From the NCBI GenBank assembly GCA_905236025.1, contig CAJOOB010000015.1:1-36879 (forward strand): a stretch of DNA of 36,879 nt, read 5' to 3'. Below the pieces are notes generated by a model. It saw only the letters and a program-made list of their open reading frames with translations, was not told the origin of the DNA and did not search any database. Of this stretch, positions 1-9,647 are shown piece after piece (the stretch's first letter is position 1; each line of letters begins with the position of its first letter). The translations under genes and the position numbers were made by a program. Origin of the DNA: an uncultured Lachnospiraceae bacterium. GTDB taxonomy: Bacteria; Bacillota; Clostridia; Lachnospirales; Lachnospiraceae.

Positions 1-1
1 A

Positions 2-1819
2 CCGGGAACATGTTCGATTTATGCTCAGACAGTTGATACGGGTACGGACGGTTCGCTAATCGGAACGTGTGATTTTACAATTGAGGAACCTGTTACTGCC
101 ATAGCCCTGGATTATAATGACGTTACTCTTTCCATAGGTGATACATTCAGGCTTACAACTCTGATTACGCCATCTAATGCAACAAATCAGGCAGTGACAT
201 GGTATTCATCCAATACGGATGTTGCGACGGTTGATGATACGGGACTTGTGACTGCGGTTGCGAGCGGTAATGCTGCAATTCTTGTTCAGTCAGATGACAG
301 CGGTGTTACAGCAATGTGTAACATTACGGTATATCAGAATGTAGAAAGTATTGAGTTAAGTTATACTACAATCAGCGTAAGAATGGGAACGGTATTCTGG
401 TTATATGCAAATGCTCTTCCAACAACAGCAAATGACAGAACAATTACCTGGTCAAGTTCGGATGAATCTTTGGCCACGGTTGATTCATCGGGTATGGTTA
501 CAACACTTGAAACCGGTGATGTATATATTACGGCAACAAATGAGGCATCGGGTATTTCTGCAAAATGTACGGTGACAATTACAGAACCTGTTACGGGTAT
601 TACACTCAGTGACAGTTCAATTGAAATAATGGCTAATGATCAGTATTTACTTGTTCCTTCAATTACACCTATTGATGCAAGCAATAAAAACGTGACATGG
701 GAATCTTCCAATGAAGCGGTTGCGACGGTCGATGACAGCGGCGTTGTAACGGGTGTTGCGGGTGGTACATGTATTATCATTTGTACAACGGAAGAAAGAG
801 GACTTATTGCAAGCTGTCAGGTAACGGTTGATGAATATGTTACGGGACTTACAGTTACAAATAACAGTACTTACTTAAATGTGGGTACTTCAAGATATTT
901 AACCGCAACGGTTACGCCGACAACGGCCTCAAACCAGGATTTAAGCTGGTCATCAAGTAATACTTCGGTTTGTACGGTTAATTCTAAAGGAAGAATTACA
1001 GGTATAAGCGCAGGTACGGCAGTAATTACCGTTGCAACAACGGACGGCAGTGAGATTACGGCATATACAACGGTTCAGGTAATTAAACCTGTTACATCAA
1101 TTACCGTTTCGCCTTCTAAGGTTACGGTGATTGAAGGAAATACCGCAACGGTTACTGCAACAACAACTCCGTCCGATGCAACAATCCAGACATTTACATG
1201 GACAAGTTCGGATGAAACCGTTGCAACGGTTGACTTTGACGGTGTAATAACCGGTGTAAGCAAGGGTACATGTTATGTATATGCTACATCGGATGACGGA
1301 AACGAAATCGTGGGTAAGGTTAAAGTTACCGTAAAAGCTGCGGTTCCGGCAACGAGCGTGGTTGTGAGTACGGATCAGTTGGTATTGCTTCCGGGACAGA
1401 CACGTTCACTTACGGTTAAGGTTTATCCGAAGACAACAACGGATACATATTCATGGATTTCATCTGACACATCCGTTGTAACATATGACACAAAGAATCA
1501 CTGCTTTGTAGCTAAAGGACAGGGTAATGCAACAGTAACATGTGTAGCGGAATCCGGTGTGTTAGATACGGTGGAAGTCATTGTACTTGCACTTAACGCG
1601 GTTGATATAACGATTGAAAAATATGATACATATACACTTGATGTATTTGGTGCAACGGAAAATATTACATGGTATACAAGAAACAACAGAATCTGTACAA
1701 TTGCATCTGACGGCACCGTTACCGCAAGAAGAACGGGTACAACATTTGTATATGCAAAGGTTAACGGAGAGGTGCTTTACTGCAAGGTAACCGTCGTTAA
1801 TATGAAAGACTTAGATTAA
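2..1819 (+). CDS. BIG2 (bacterial Ig-like group 2) repeat surface/adhesion protein, 5'-truncated by window edge
   Basis: Frame is open from base 2 (PGTCSIYAQTVDTGTDGS...) with no stop upstream of the listed ATG at 194. Repeated BIG2 signature (VTWxSSNxxVATVDxxGxVTxxxxGxxxIxxxxxDGxxxxCxVTV) occurs about 7 times. Stop at 1819, terminator directly downstream. Confidence 0.93.
   Translation, partial: PGTCSIYAQTVDTGTDGSLIGTCDFTIEEPVTAIALDYNDVTLSIGDTFRLTTLITPSNATNQAVTWYSSNTDVATVDDTGLVTAVASGNAAILVQSDDSGVTAMCNITVYQNVESIELSYTTISVRMGTVFWLYANALPTTANDRTITWSSSDESLATVDSSGMVTTLETGDVYITATNEASGISAKCTVTITEPVTGITLSDSSIEIMANDQYLLVPSITPIDASNKNVTWESSNEAVATVDDSGVVTGVAGGTCIIICTTEERGLIASCQVTVDEYVTGLTVTNNSTYLNVGTSRYLTATVTPTTASNQDLSWSSSNTSVCTVNSKGRITGISAGTAVITVATTDGSEITAYTTVQVIKPVTSITVSPSKVTVIEGNTATVTATTTPSDATIQTFTWTSSDETVATVDFDGVITGVSKGTCYVYATSDDGNEIVGKVKVTVKAAVPATSVVVSTDQLVLLPGQTRSLTVKVYPKTTTDTYSWISSDTSVVTYDTKNHCFVAKGQGNATVTCVAESGVLDTVEVIVLALNAVDITIEKYDTYTLDVFGATENITWYTRNNRICTIASDGTVTARRTGTTFVYAKVNGEVLYCKVTVVNMKDLD
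86..1815 (+). repeat. Tandem ~249-258 bp (83-86 aa) BIG2-coding repeats, ~6 full plus one shorter C-terminal unit
   Basis: Repeat starts at about 86 (EPVTA), 335 (QNVES), 584 (EPVTG), 833 (EYVTG), 1085 (KPVTS), 1343 (VPATS) and 1592 (LNAVD). Spacing is close to 249 bp. Confidence 0.85.
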
Positions 1820-1851
1820 TATTCCAAACTCCAATACAATTCTACTGCGAG

Positions 1852-1874
1852 AACCTCCCTGATGGGAGGTTTTT
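1852..1874 (+). terminator. Rho-independent terminator of BIG2 gene
   Basis: AACCTCCC-TGAT-GGGAGGTT followed by TTT; perfect 8-bp stem. Confidence 0.85.
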
Positions 1875-1901
1875 GCTTGTCCTTTTTAACCGTAGTTTAT
1901 A

Positions 1902-1931
1902 TTGCCAAAAATAAGCTTTATGTGATAAAAT
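1902..1931 (+). promoter_or_regulatory. Candidate sigma-A promoter for the zinc-ribbon gene
   Basis: TTGCCA-N18-TAAAAT, ~60 bp upstream of ATG 1993. Confidence 0.45.
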
Positions 1932-1992
1932 ACAAAGGTATTTTGTATAAAATCGGTTGGATAACCATCGAAAGAAAGTGTAGAGGTTTATT

Positions 1993-3702
1993 ATGCGATG
2001 TAATAAATGTGGAGCGGAATGCAAAGACAATCAGGCATTTTGTTTAAATTGCGGAAATCCGCTGCAGGTTGTTCCTGATTTTAACCTTATTGAAGCGGAA
2101 CTTGCCGGTAAGGTTGAAGAACTTCTTGATGAAGAAAAGGACGAACCAAAAGAAGAATTAGAAGAACTTGATATTAACGAGCGCCCGACCAAGTGCTTTG
2201 ATGAAGACCTTGGTATGCAGCTCAAGATGATTAATATAAATAACGAAAACAGAAAGAATGTAAATAAGCCTTTCTTTGAGGAAAACAAGGCAGAATCTGA
2301 TTTGCTTGATTTTAACGGAGAAGGCGGTGAAACAAGAAGCATTGATTCAGACCTTATCCGTAAGGGAGCTGATTCTAATGAAATTGTGGCTCATCCTCAA
2401 CCTGAAACAGAAGACGAGGATGATGATTATGATGATGAACCGGATTATTTTGAAAGCATGGATCCGGCTCTTAAAAAAAAGATGATTAAAATCACGCTCA
2501 TCTCTGTCGCAGCTTTTATAGGTGTTTTGATACTTGTATTTGTAATTATTCATGTATTAAAAAACAGAGATACCGAAAGTGATTATACAAAATATTACAA
2601 TGCTGCAGTTGAAAGCCTTGAAAAGTCTGATGCAGACAGCGCATTAACATTAATTGACAATGCAATAAAAAATGCAACAACGGATGAAGAAGAAATCAAG
2701 GCAAGAGAATATAAGGATACAATTTTACAGCTTATTGATGATTCTGATACGGAAAGAATTGAGAATTTAAAGGCGCTTATTGAGCTTGATTCAACCAATG
2801 CTTCATATTATGAAAAACTTGCCTCCATTTATTCAGAAACCGAAAATTACGCTGCTTTATTAAAACTTGTAAGTTCCGTAACGGATGAAGACATTTTGGA
2901 ATCATTAAGCGAATACTTGCTTGAAAGCCCTACGGCAAGTGTTGAAAGCGGCACATATGATACGGTTCTTACAATTGAGCTTTCAACCGATGAAGAAGCA
3001 GATATTTATTATATTTTAACGCAAACAGAAAACGAGTCTCCTGCGGTTACAAAGACCGATAAGGTATATACTGCGGCGCTTGAAATCACGGAAGACGGAA
3101 CATATTACTTATATACTGTTGTTATTAACGAAGACGGTCTTTCAAGTCTTGTTGCAACCTATACGTACGAAGTCGCAATTTCAACGCTTTCAGCCCCTGA
3201 CGTATCGCCTGCAAGCGGCAAGTACACTGATTACAGCACGTATATTACCGTAACCGTTCCTGACGGATATACCGCATATTACGTATACGGTGATGATACT
3301 GAAACTCTTTCAACGGAGTCAGAAGTATATACAGAACCAGTCCAAATGAAGATGGGTGCAAATAACTTCAAGGTATTCTATGTAGATGCCGATGGCCGCG
3401 AAAGTGGAGTAACGGACAAGGTATACAGACTTGAACCTGCACAGAATCACACCATCGCGGAAGGTAAAGCGGCAATACTTAAATATTCAGGATTTTCTGA
3501 AGATGATGTAACAATCAGCTGGCTTGAAAATCTTACAACAGAGTATTACGGATATTACATTTATGAGGTTACCGGCATTAATGATATGGTTATGTATTAT
3601 GCATATGATTATTGTGCGGATAACGGTGTGTTTACGGTTACCGTAACGCAAGACGCTGACAGTGGTGATTTTATTTACACAGTTAACGAAGAAGAGGAAT
3701 AA
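1993..3702 (+). CDS. Zinc-ribbon domain membrane protein (N-terminal CxxC..CxxC ribbon, acidic linker, single TM, extracytoplasmic region with CHB_HEX_C-like segment)
   Basis: MRCNKCGAECKDNQAFCLNCGNP zinc ribbon; TM helix ITLISVAAFIGVLILVFVIIHVL; SPASGKYTDYSTYITVTVPDGYTAYYVYGD resembles chitobiase/beta-hexosaminidase C-terminal-type repeats. Confidence 0.8.
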   Translation: MRCNKCGAECKDNQAFCLNCGNPLQVVPDFNLIEAELAGKVEELLDEEKDEPKEELEELDINERPTKCFDEDLGMQLKMININNENRKNVNKPFFEENKAESDLLDFNGEGGETRSIDSDLIRKGADSNEIVAHPQPETEDEDDDYDDEPDYFESMDPALKKKMIKITLISVAAFIGVLILVFVIIHVLKNRDTESDYTKYYNAAVESLEKSDADSALTLIDNAIKNATTDEEEIKAREYKDTILQLIDDSDTERIENLKALIELDSTNASYYEKLASIYSETENYAALLKLVSSVTDEDILESLSEYLLESPTASVESGTYDTVLTIELSTDEEADIYYILTQTENESPAVTKTDKVYTAALEITEDGTYYLYTVVINEDGLSSLVATYTYEVAISTLSAPDVSPASGKYTDYSTYITVTVPDGYTAYYVYGDDTETLSTESEVYTEPVQMKMGANNFKVFYVDADGRESGVTDKVYRLEPAQNHTIAEGKAAILKYSGFSEDDVTISWLENLTTEYYGYYIYEVTGINDMVMYYAYDYCADNGVFTVTVTQDADSGDFIYTVNEEEE

Positions 3703-3736
3703 TTTAAAAATTATAATAATAAAGGATATGTAAAAG

Positions 3737-3780
3737 GATAGCCGTATAAGTGTTTTTAAATATTTATACGGTTATCTTTA
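3737..3780 (+). terminator. Hairpin/terminator between zinc-ribbon gene and tex
   Basis: GATAGCCGTATAA (3737-3749) pairs with TTATACGGTTATC (3764-3776), 13-bp stem with one G-U pair, followed by TTTA. Confidence 0.6.
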
Positions 3781-3793
3781 TGAAAGGGATATT

Positions 3794-5947
3794 ATGGATA
3801 TTATACAGATAATTACGGACGAATTACAGGTTAAGAAATGGCAGATTGAAGCGGCAGTTAAGCTTATTGATGAGGGAAATACCATTCCGTTTATTGCAAG
3901 ATACAGAAAAGAAGCAACAGGAACATTAAATGACGAACAGCTTCGTAATCTTGGGGAAAGACTTACATATTTAAGAAATCTTGATGAAAGAAAGAGTGCA
4001 GTTCTTGCAAGTATAGAAGAACAGGGAAAACTTACCGAAGAACTTAAAAAGAGCATTGAAGATGCTGTTACTTTGGTTGCGGTTGAGGATTTATACCGTC
4101 CCTACAAGCAAAAGAAACGTACAAGAGCAACAATGGCAAAGGAAAAAGGGCTTGAACCTCTTGCAAATCTCATATACCTTCAGGCCTTAAAAAAGCCGGC
4201 AGAGGAGTATGCAAAAGACTACATAAACGAAGAAAAAGGCGTTAATACAGAAAAAGATGCAATAAACGGCGCAATGGACATTATTGCTGAAAGTGTATCC
4301 GATGATGCGGATTATCGTAAATACATAAGAGACATTACTTTTAAAGAAGGAAGTATTGTTTCTTTGGCAAAAGATAAGGAAACATCTACGGTTTATGATA
4401 TGTATTATGAATATACGGAAATGATTTCGAAGATTCCGGGACACAGAGTACTTGCCTTAAACAGAGGAGAAGACGAAAAAATCTTAACCGTAAAGATTGA
4501 AGCACCTGTTGAAAAAATCCTTAATTATCTTAAGAGTAAGGTGATTTTAAAAGATGATAAATATTCGGCGCCAATACTTAACGATGTCTGCGATGATGCA
4601 TACGACAGACTCATTGCACCGGCTATAGACCGTGAAATAAGAAATATGCTCACGGAAAAGGCGCAGGACGGAGCAATTAAGGTTTTTGGAAAGAATTTAG
4701 AACAGCTCTTAATGGCACCGCCGATTGCCGGAAAAGTCGTTTTGGGTTGGGATCCGGCATTTAGAACGGGCTGTAAGATTGCGGTTGTTGACGAAACAGG
4801 TAAGGTTTTGGATACAACAGTTGTATATCCTACACAGCCGACAACACCTGCAAAAATTGCGGATGCAAAAAAGAAAATATATGAACTTATAAAAAAATAC
4901 AATGTTTCTTTGATATCTTTGGGAAACGGTACTGCATCAAGAGAATCGGAACTTATTATTACGGAATTGTTAAAGGAAATCCCTGACAAGGTCTTCTATG
5001 TAATAACAAATGAGGCGGGAGCATCAGTTTATTCGGCTTCAAAGCTTGCAACGGAGGAATTTCCAAACTTTGATGTGGGACAAAGAAGCGCTGCATCAAT
5101 TGCAAGACGTGTACAGGATCCGCTTGCGGAACTTGTAAAGATTGATCCAAAGTCAATCGGTGTGGGACAATATCAGCATGATATGGACCAAAAGAAGCTT
5201 GGAGAGTCCTTAACCGGAGTTGTTGAAGATTCGGTAAACAAGGTTGGCGTTAACTTAAATACCGCTTCTGTATCACTGTTACAGTATGTATCGGGAATAA
5301 GTAAGGTGATTGCTAAAAACATTGTTGACTACAGGGAGGCAAACGGAAGCTTTAAAAACAGAAAAGAGCTTTTAAAGGTTCCAAAACTTGGACCAAAGGC
5401 GTATGAGCAGTGCGCGGGCTTTCTTAGAATAAGCGGCGGAACGGAAGCGCTTGACAATACAGCGGTTCATCCTGAATCGTATGAGGCTGCAAAGGCGTTA
5501 CTTAAAACATTGGGACTAAGTGAAGAGGATATTGCAAACGGCGGCACAACCGGCATAAAGAAAAAGATTAAGGATAAAGATAAACTCGCCAAAGAACTAA
5601 ATATCGGTGAAATTACGTTAAGTGATATTATTGATGAAATTGAAAAACCGGGCAGAGATCCGAGAGAAGATATGCCAAAACCGATTCTTCGCTCTGATGT
5701 ACTTGAGATGAAGGATTTAGAGCCGGGGATGATACTTAAGGGTACCGTAAGAAATGTTATTGATTTTGGTGTGTTTGTGGATATCGGGGTACACCAGGAC
5801 GGCCTTGTACATATTTCTCAGATATGTGACAGATACATCAAACATCCGTTAGAAGCAGTGAGTGTTGGGGACATTGTGGATGTAAAGGTAATCTCGGTAG
5901 ATGAAAAAAAGGGGAGAATTTCATTAACGATGAAAGGTATAAACTAG
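3794..5947 (+). CDS. tex: Tex family S1 RNA-binding transcription accessory protein
   Basis: 717 aa; N-terminal Tex domain (IPFIARYRKEATGTLNDEQLR), YqgF-like core (LGWDPAFRTGCKIAVVDETGKVLDTTVVYP), helix-hairpin-helix (NTASVSLLQYVSGISKVIAKNIVDYREANG) and C-terminal S1 domain (GTVRNVIDFGVFVDIGVHQDGLVHISQ). Confidence 0.97.
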   Translation: MDIIQIITDELQVKKWQIEAAVKLIDEGNTIPFIARYRKEATGTLNDEQLRNLGERLTYLRNLDERKSAVLASIEEQGKLTEELKKSIEDAVTLVAVEDLYRPYKQKKRTRATMAKEKGLEPLANLIYLQALKKPAEEYAKDYINEEKGVNTEKDAINGAMDIIAESVSDDADYRKYIRDITFKEGSIVSLAKDKETSTVYDMYYEYTEMISKIPGHRVLALNRGEDEKILTVKIEAPVEKILNYLKSKVILKDDKYSAPILNDVCDDAYDRLIAPAIDREIRNMLTEKAQDGAIKVFGKNLEQLLMAPPIAGKVVLGWDPAFRTGCKIAVVDETGKVLDTTVVYPTQPTTPAKIADAKKKIYELIKKYNVSLISLGNGTASRESELIITELLKEIPDKVFYVITNEAGASVYSASKLATEEFPNFDVGQRSAASIARRVQDPLAELVKIDPKSIGVGQYQHDMDQKKLGESLTGVVEDSVNKVGVNLNTASVSLLQYVSGISKVIAKNIVDYREANGSFKNRKELLKVPKLGPKAYEQCAGFLRISGGTEALDNTAVHPESYEAAKALLKTLGLSEEDIANGGTTGIKKKIKDKDKLAKELNIGEITLSDIIDEIEKPGRDPREDMPKPILRSDVLEMKDLEPGMILKGTVRNVIDFGVFVDIGVHQDGLVHISQICDRYIKHPLEAVSVGDIVDVKVISVDEKKGRISLTMKGIN

Positions 5948-5972
5948 GTTTATATAAAAAAGGAGAAGGAGA

Positions 5973-7097
5973 ATGAAAAAAGAAAACGTTTTATGGGCGC
6001 AGGAAGTAAGAGAAAAAATCGTAACAAAAACAGATGTAACGGTTAAAAGAGCCGGCAAAATAATTCCGTATACAACAAAGGACGGAAAGTATGTCGATCT
6101 TTCCGCAAAGGACATTGGGTGGTGGACAAACGGCTTTTACGGCGGAATGCTTTGGCAGCTCTACAACTACACAAAAAATGATTTTTATAAAGATATTGCT
6201 CTTTGGATTGAAAATGAGTTAGACAGAGCGCTTTTTGACCACAGAGCAATGGATCACGACAGCGGTTTCAGATTTTTACCTGTCTGCATACCTGATTATC
6301 TGCTTTTTGACAGTAAAGAAGCCTATAACAGACTTCGTCTTGCCGCTGATAATCTTGCAGGTCGTTTTAACCCTGTTGGATTTATCAGAGCGTGGAACGA
6401 TCCATGCGATGCATCCACTGCGGGATGGGCAATAATTGATTGTATGATGAATCTTCCGCTTTTATACCGTGCGTATGAAAACACGAAAGACTGCAGATAC
6501 TTAAATATTGCCACAAGACATGCGGATACGGCAATGAAATATTTTATAAGAGAAGACGGTTCCGCAAATCATATATGTGAATTTGATCCAAAGACCGGCG
6601 AATTCGTAAGGAGTTACGGCGGTCAGGGATATAAAGAGGGTTCAAGCTGGACAAGAGGTCAGTCCTGGGCTCTATACGGATTTACCTTAAGTTACCTTCA
6701 TACAAAAGAAGAAAGATATTTGGATACCGCTAAAAAGTCAGCAAATTACTTTATTTCAAATATTCCTGAAAGTGGACTTATTCCGGTTGACTTTATCCAG
6801 CCAAAAGACTGTACATATGAAGATTCGACGGCTGCGGCCATTGCTGCCTGTGGACTCATTGAACTTTCAAAGGTATGTGAGGGTGATGAAGCTGCAAAAT
6901 ATGAAGATGCAGCCATGAAACTTCTTAAAGCGCTTGTTGAAAACAGATGTGACTTTAGCACGGATAAGGATAACATTGTGGAAAAATGTACTGCTGCCTT
7001 TAACGATAAGGACCATGAGTTTGCAATTGTTTACGGAGATTATTATCTCGTTGAGGCAATTTTTAAATTAACAGGCGATGCAATAATGATCTGGTAG
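5973..7097 (+). CDS. Glycoside hydrolase family 88 (unsaturated glucuronyl/rhamnogalacturonyl hydrolase-like), cytoplasmic
   Basis: 374 aa; WWTNGFYGGMLWQLYNYT, HDSGFRFLPV (catalytic-Asp region), AGWAIIDCMMNLPLLYRA (second Asp region), SSWTRGQSWALYGF. No signal peptide. RBS ggagaaggag. Confidence 0.92.
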   Translation: MKKENVLWAQEVREKIVTKTDVTVKRAGKIIPYTTKDGKYVDLSAKDIGWWTNGFYGGMLWQLYNYTKNDFYKDIALWIENELDRALFDHRAMDHDSGFRFLPVCIPDYLLFDSKEAYNRLRLAADNLAGRFNPVGFIRAWNDPCDASTAGWAIIDCMMNLPLLYRAYENTKDCRYLNIATRHADTAMKYFIREDGSANHICEFDPKTGEFVRSYGGQGYKEGSSWTRGQSWALYGFTLSYLHTKEERYLDTAKKSANYFISNIPESGLIPVDFIQPKDCTYEDSTAAAIAACGLIELSKVCEGDEAAKYEDAAMKLLKALVENRCDFSTDKDNIVEKCTAAFNDKDHEFAIVYGDYYLVEAIFKLTGDAIMIW

Positions 7098-7115
7098 TGT
7101 TAAAGGAGGTAAGGT

Positions 7116-9200
7116 ATGTTTAAACCAAAGACGACAGACTTTGATTTAAGCCCTTATACCGGCTTAACAAGAGAGTCATGGATAGAAGCGGGGGAATACA
7201 TACTGGACGGGATTTTTAGACATATCAAAGACTTTAACGATCCGGTTGTCTTAAAAAGAACGGAAACAGAGATTACTTATCCGCATAAAAACGCGCCAAA
7301 GGAAGTACTTGAACTTGAAAAAAAGGCGGAAATGTTTGAAGGCTTAACAAGAACCTTCTTTATTGCCGCCCCAATGATACATATAAATCCTTCGCTTGTA
7401 TGCAATAACTTAAATCTAAGAGAGTACTACAAAAAACAGATTTTAAGAGCGTGTACAAGCGGCGATGAATATTGCGCGGGTACATATGAAGAATTACAGG
7501 CCATTGACAAATTCAGGGATCCGTTCAGATGTTTCCAGCAGACAGTTGAAACCTGTGCGCTTGTAATAGGGCTTTATTTATCAAAAGAAGAAATCTGGGA
7601 TACATATACAAAGGCTGAAAAAGATGTGATTGCAGCCTTTCTTTCAAGTTTTGCAAAGGCGCCTACGGTTCCTCAAAACTGGAGACTCTTTAACATGCTT
7701 GACATGGCGTTCCTTCACATGGAAGGTTATGAAATCAACAAAAATATAATGCGCGATCATGCCCAGGCAATTCTTAATTATTATGTTGGCGATGGCTGGT
7801 ACAGAGACGGAATGGGCTTTGATTATTACTCATGCTGGGCATTTAACGTATACGGACCGATTTGGAGTAACTGGTACGGATATGAAAACGAACCGGAAAT
7901 AGCCGCAAAATTTGAAGAGCATTCAAACAAATTAATGGAAACATATGCGGATTTTTTTGATAAAGACGGTTTTGTAAATATGTGGGGAAGAAGTAACATA
8001 TACAGAAATGCTGCAACGAGTGCATTTGACGCAAACTTTTTCTTAAAGAACCATAAATGCAATCCGGGGCTTGCCAGAAGAATATCATCGGGTGCGTTGA
8101 TGCAGTTTTTGGGACGTGATGATACGTTTATGGACGGCGTGCTTACAATTGGCTTTTATAAGCAGTTTTCACCGCTTGTTCAGGGATATTCATGTGCAGG
8201 TTCCCCGTTTTGGATGGGAAAAGCGTTTATGTGTTTGCACTTACCGAAAGACCATCCGTTTTGGACAGAAAAAGAAGCTGAATCAACCTTTGAAAAACTT
8301 GGTAAAGGCGGGGTAAAAGAAACGGTATTAAACGGACCGGGCCTGGTATTTTCAAATCATGAAGCAAACGGAGAGACGATTTTAAGAACCGGTAAGGTAA
8401 ACAATAGTAAAAATGACCTTCACAGAACGTGGAATTACGGGAAACTTGCGTATAACACAAAATATCCGTGGGAAGCAACGCCTGTGATTATAAATGAAGT
8501 TAATATAAAATCAGGCGAAGTTGAATCCATGCAGTATATCTTGAAAGATGTTACAAGCGGGAAGGTAAGTTCTACAAACGTTACATTCTATTGCGGCGAA
8601 AAAGACGGTGTATTATACAGAAGACAGTATTTTGATTTTGATATTTCGATCGAAAACTGCTGGATACAGGGAATAAACCTTGCAGATGTCACAGTTCCAT
8701 ATGGTATTTTAAGAATCGATAAGCACAGACTTTTTAGAAGACCGGTTGAATTTACCTTAGGTTCATACGGTTTCCCTGATAATAATACACAGATTAAAGA
8801 ATTAAGCGGACCATGCAATGCAAAAGCAATAGTATTTAAGGGCTACGATGCGCTTGGTAATGAAAAGCAGATGGCCATGACTGCGTATTACGGCTTTGAA
8901 TCGATGGGATATATTAAATCTGCGGGTTCAAATCCCGATTCCGAAAAATCATTAATTGCATATGCAAAGATGAGCGTTAATACCATGTATGATGCAAGTG
9001 AACCGTATGTAATGATATCTTTATGTATAACTAAAGAATCGCATGAAGATTTTAAGGAAGAAGATTTATTCCCGATAAAGGAAATAATAAATACGGATTC
9101 CGCAGGTACCGGTAGTTACGGAGATACAATACTAAAGTTACGAGACGGCAGGGAAGTATGTGTTAACTTTGAGGGAATCGAAGCAAATCTGACGCTGTAA
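7116..9200 (+). CDS. DUF2264 domain-containing protein, probable partner of the GH88 hydrolase
   Basis: 694 aa; N-terminal LSPYTGLTRESWIEAGEYILDGIF and AKAPTVPQNWRLFNMLDMAFLHMEGY are recognisable DUF2264 motifs. 18 bp downstream of GH88; no signal peptide. Confidence 0.88.
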   Translation: MFKPKTTDFDLSPYTGLTRESWIEAGEYILDGIFRHIKDFNDPVVLKRTETEITYPHKNAPKEVLELEKKAEMFEGLTRTFFIAAPMIHINPSLVCNNLNLREYYKKQILRACTSGDEYCAGTYEELQAIDKFRDPFRCFQQTVETCALVIGLYLSKEEIWDTYTKAEKDVIAAFLSSFAKAPTVPQNWRLFNMLDMAFLHMEGYEINKNIMRDHAQAILNYYVGDGWYRDGMGFDYYSCWAFNVYGPIWSNWYGYENEPEIAAKFEEHSNKLMETYADFFDKDGFVNMWGRSNIYRNAATSAFDANFFLKNHKCNPGLARRISSGALMQFLGRDDTFMDGVLTIGFYKQFSPLVQGYSCAGSPFWMGKAFMCLHLPKDHPFWTEKEAESTFEKLGKGGVKETVLNGPGLVFSNHEANGETILRTGKVNNSKNDLHRTWNYGKLAYNTKYPWEATPVIINEVNIKSGEVESMQYILKDVTSGKVSSTNVTFYCGEKDGVLYRRQYFDFDISIENCWIQGINLADVTVPYGILRIDKHRLFRRPVEFTLGSYGFPDNNTQIKELSGPCNAKAIVFKGYDALGNEKQMAMTAYYGFESMGYIKSAGSNPDSEKSLIAYAKMSVNTMYDASEPYVMISLCITKESHEDFKEEDLFPIKEIINTDSAGTGSYGDTILKLRDGREVCVNFEGIEANLTL

Positions 9201-9210
9201 AAAAATACAA

Positions 9211-9244
9211 AAAAAGAGATATTAACATTAATATCTCTTTTTTC
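9211..9244 (+). terminator. Rho-independent terminator after DUF2264 gene
   Basis: AAAAAGAGATATTA-ACAT-TAATATCTCTTTTTT; 14-bp stem and T-run. Confidence 0.85.
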
Positions 9245-9351
9245 GTTTAAATATTAAAGGGCATTACAAACATATTTAAACCATACAAACCAATTATTAT
9301 TCACCATTCCTACCTTATAACCCGAAAAGTTCCTTTAATCCCCATTAGTTT

Positions 9352-9388
9352 AAAATATTGCACTTCACTCCAACAGCAATATTTTTTT
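9352..9388 (+). terminator. Terminator-like hairpin in the unexplained deoB-upstream intergenic region
   Basis: AAAATATTGC (9352-9361) pairs with GCAATATTTT (9376-9385), followed by a T-tract. Confidence 0.45.
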
Positions 9389-9647
9389 CTCCGAAAACAT
9401 CTTTTTATAACCTGAAACCGTGGTGCTTTATCTATGATGTCTATTATAGAAAATTTAACAAATGTTGCAGGAAAGATAATTTGAATATAATTTTTGCAGC
9501 GCCTCATAAATATGTTTGGGTGGAGGGTGCGGTTAAAAGTGATATAAAATGTGATGAAAAAAGAAATTCGGAGAATTGCCCTTTTTTTAATAATTATCTA
9601 ACCTACAGACAAACATTTAGCATACGTAAAAATTTTGGTCAATACAC

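Noticed and set aside
86-1815. Could the regular ~250-bp periodicity be a CRISPR or satellite array?
   Set aside because: Repeats are protein-coding BIG2 domains, diverged at DNA level, with 249-258-bp units and no spacer structure.
4525-4989. 154-aa minus-strand ORF
   Set aside because: Antisense to tex; no independent support.
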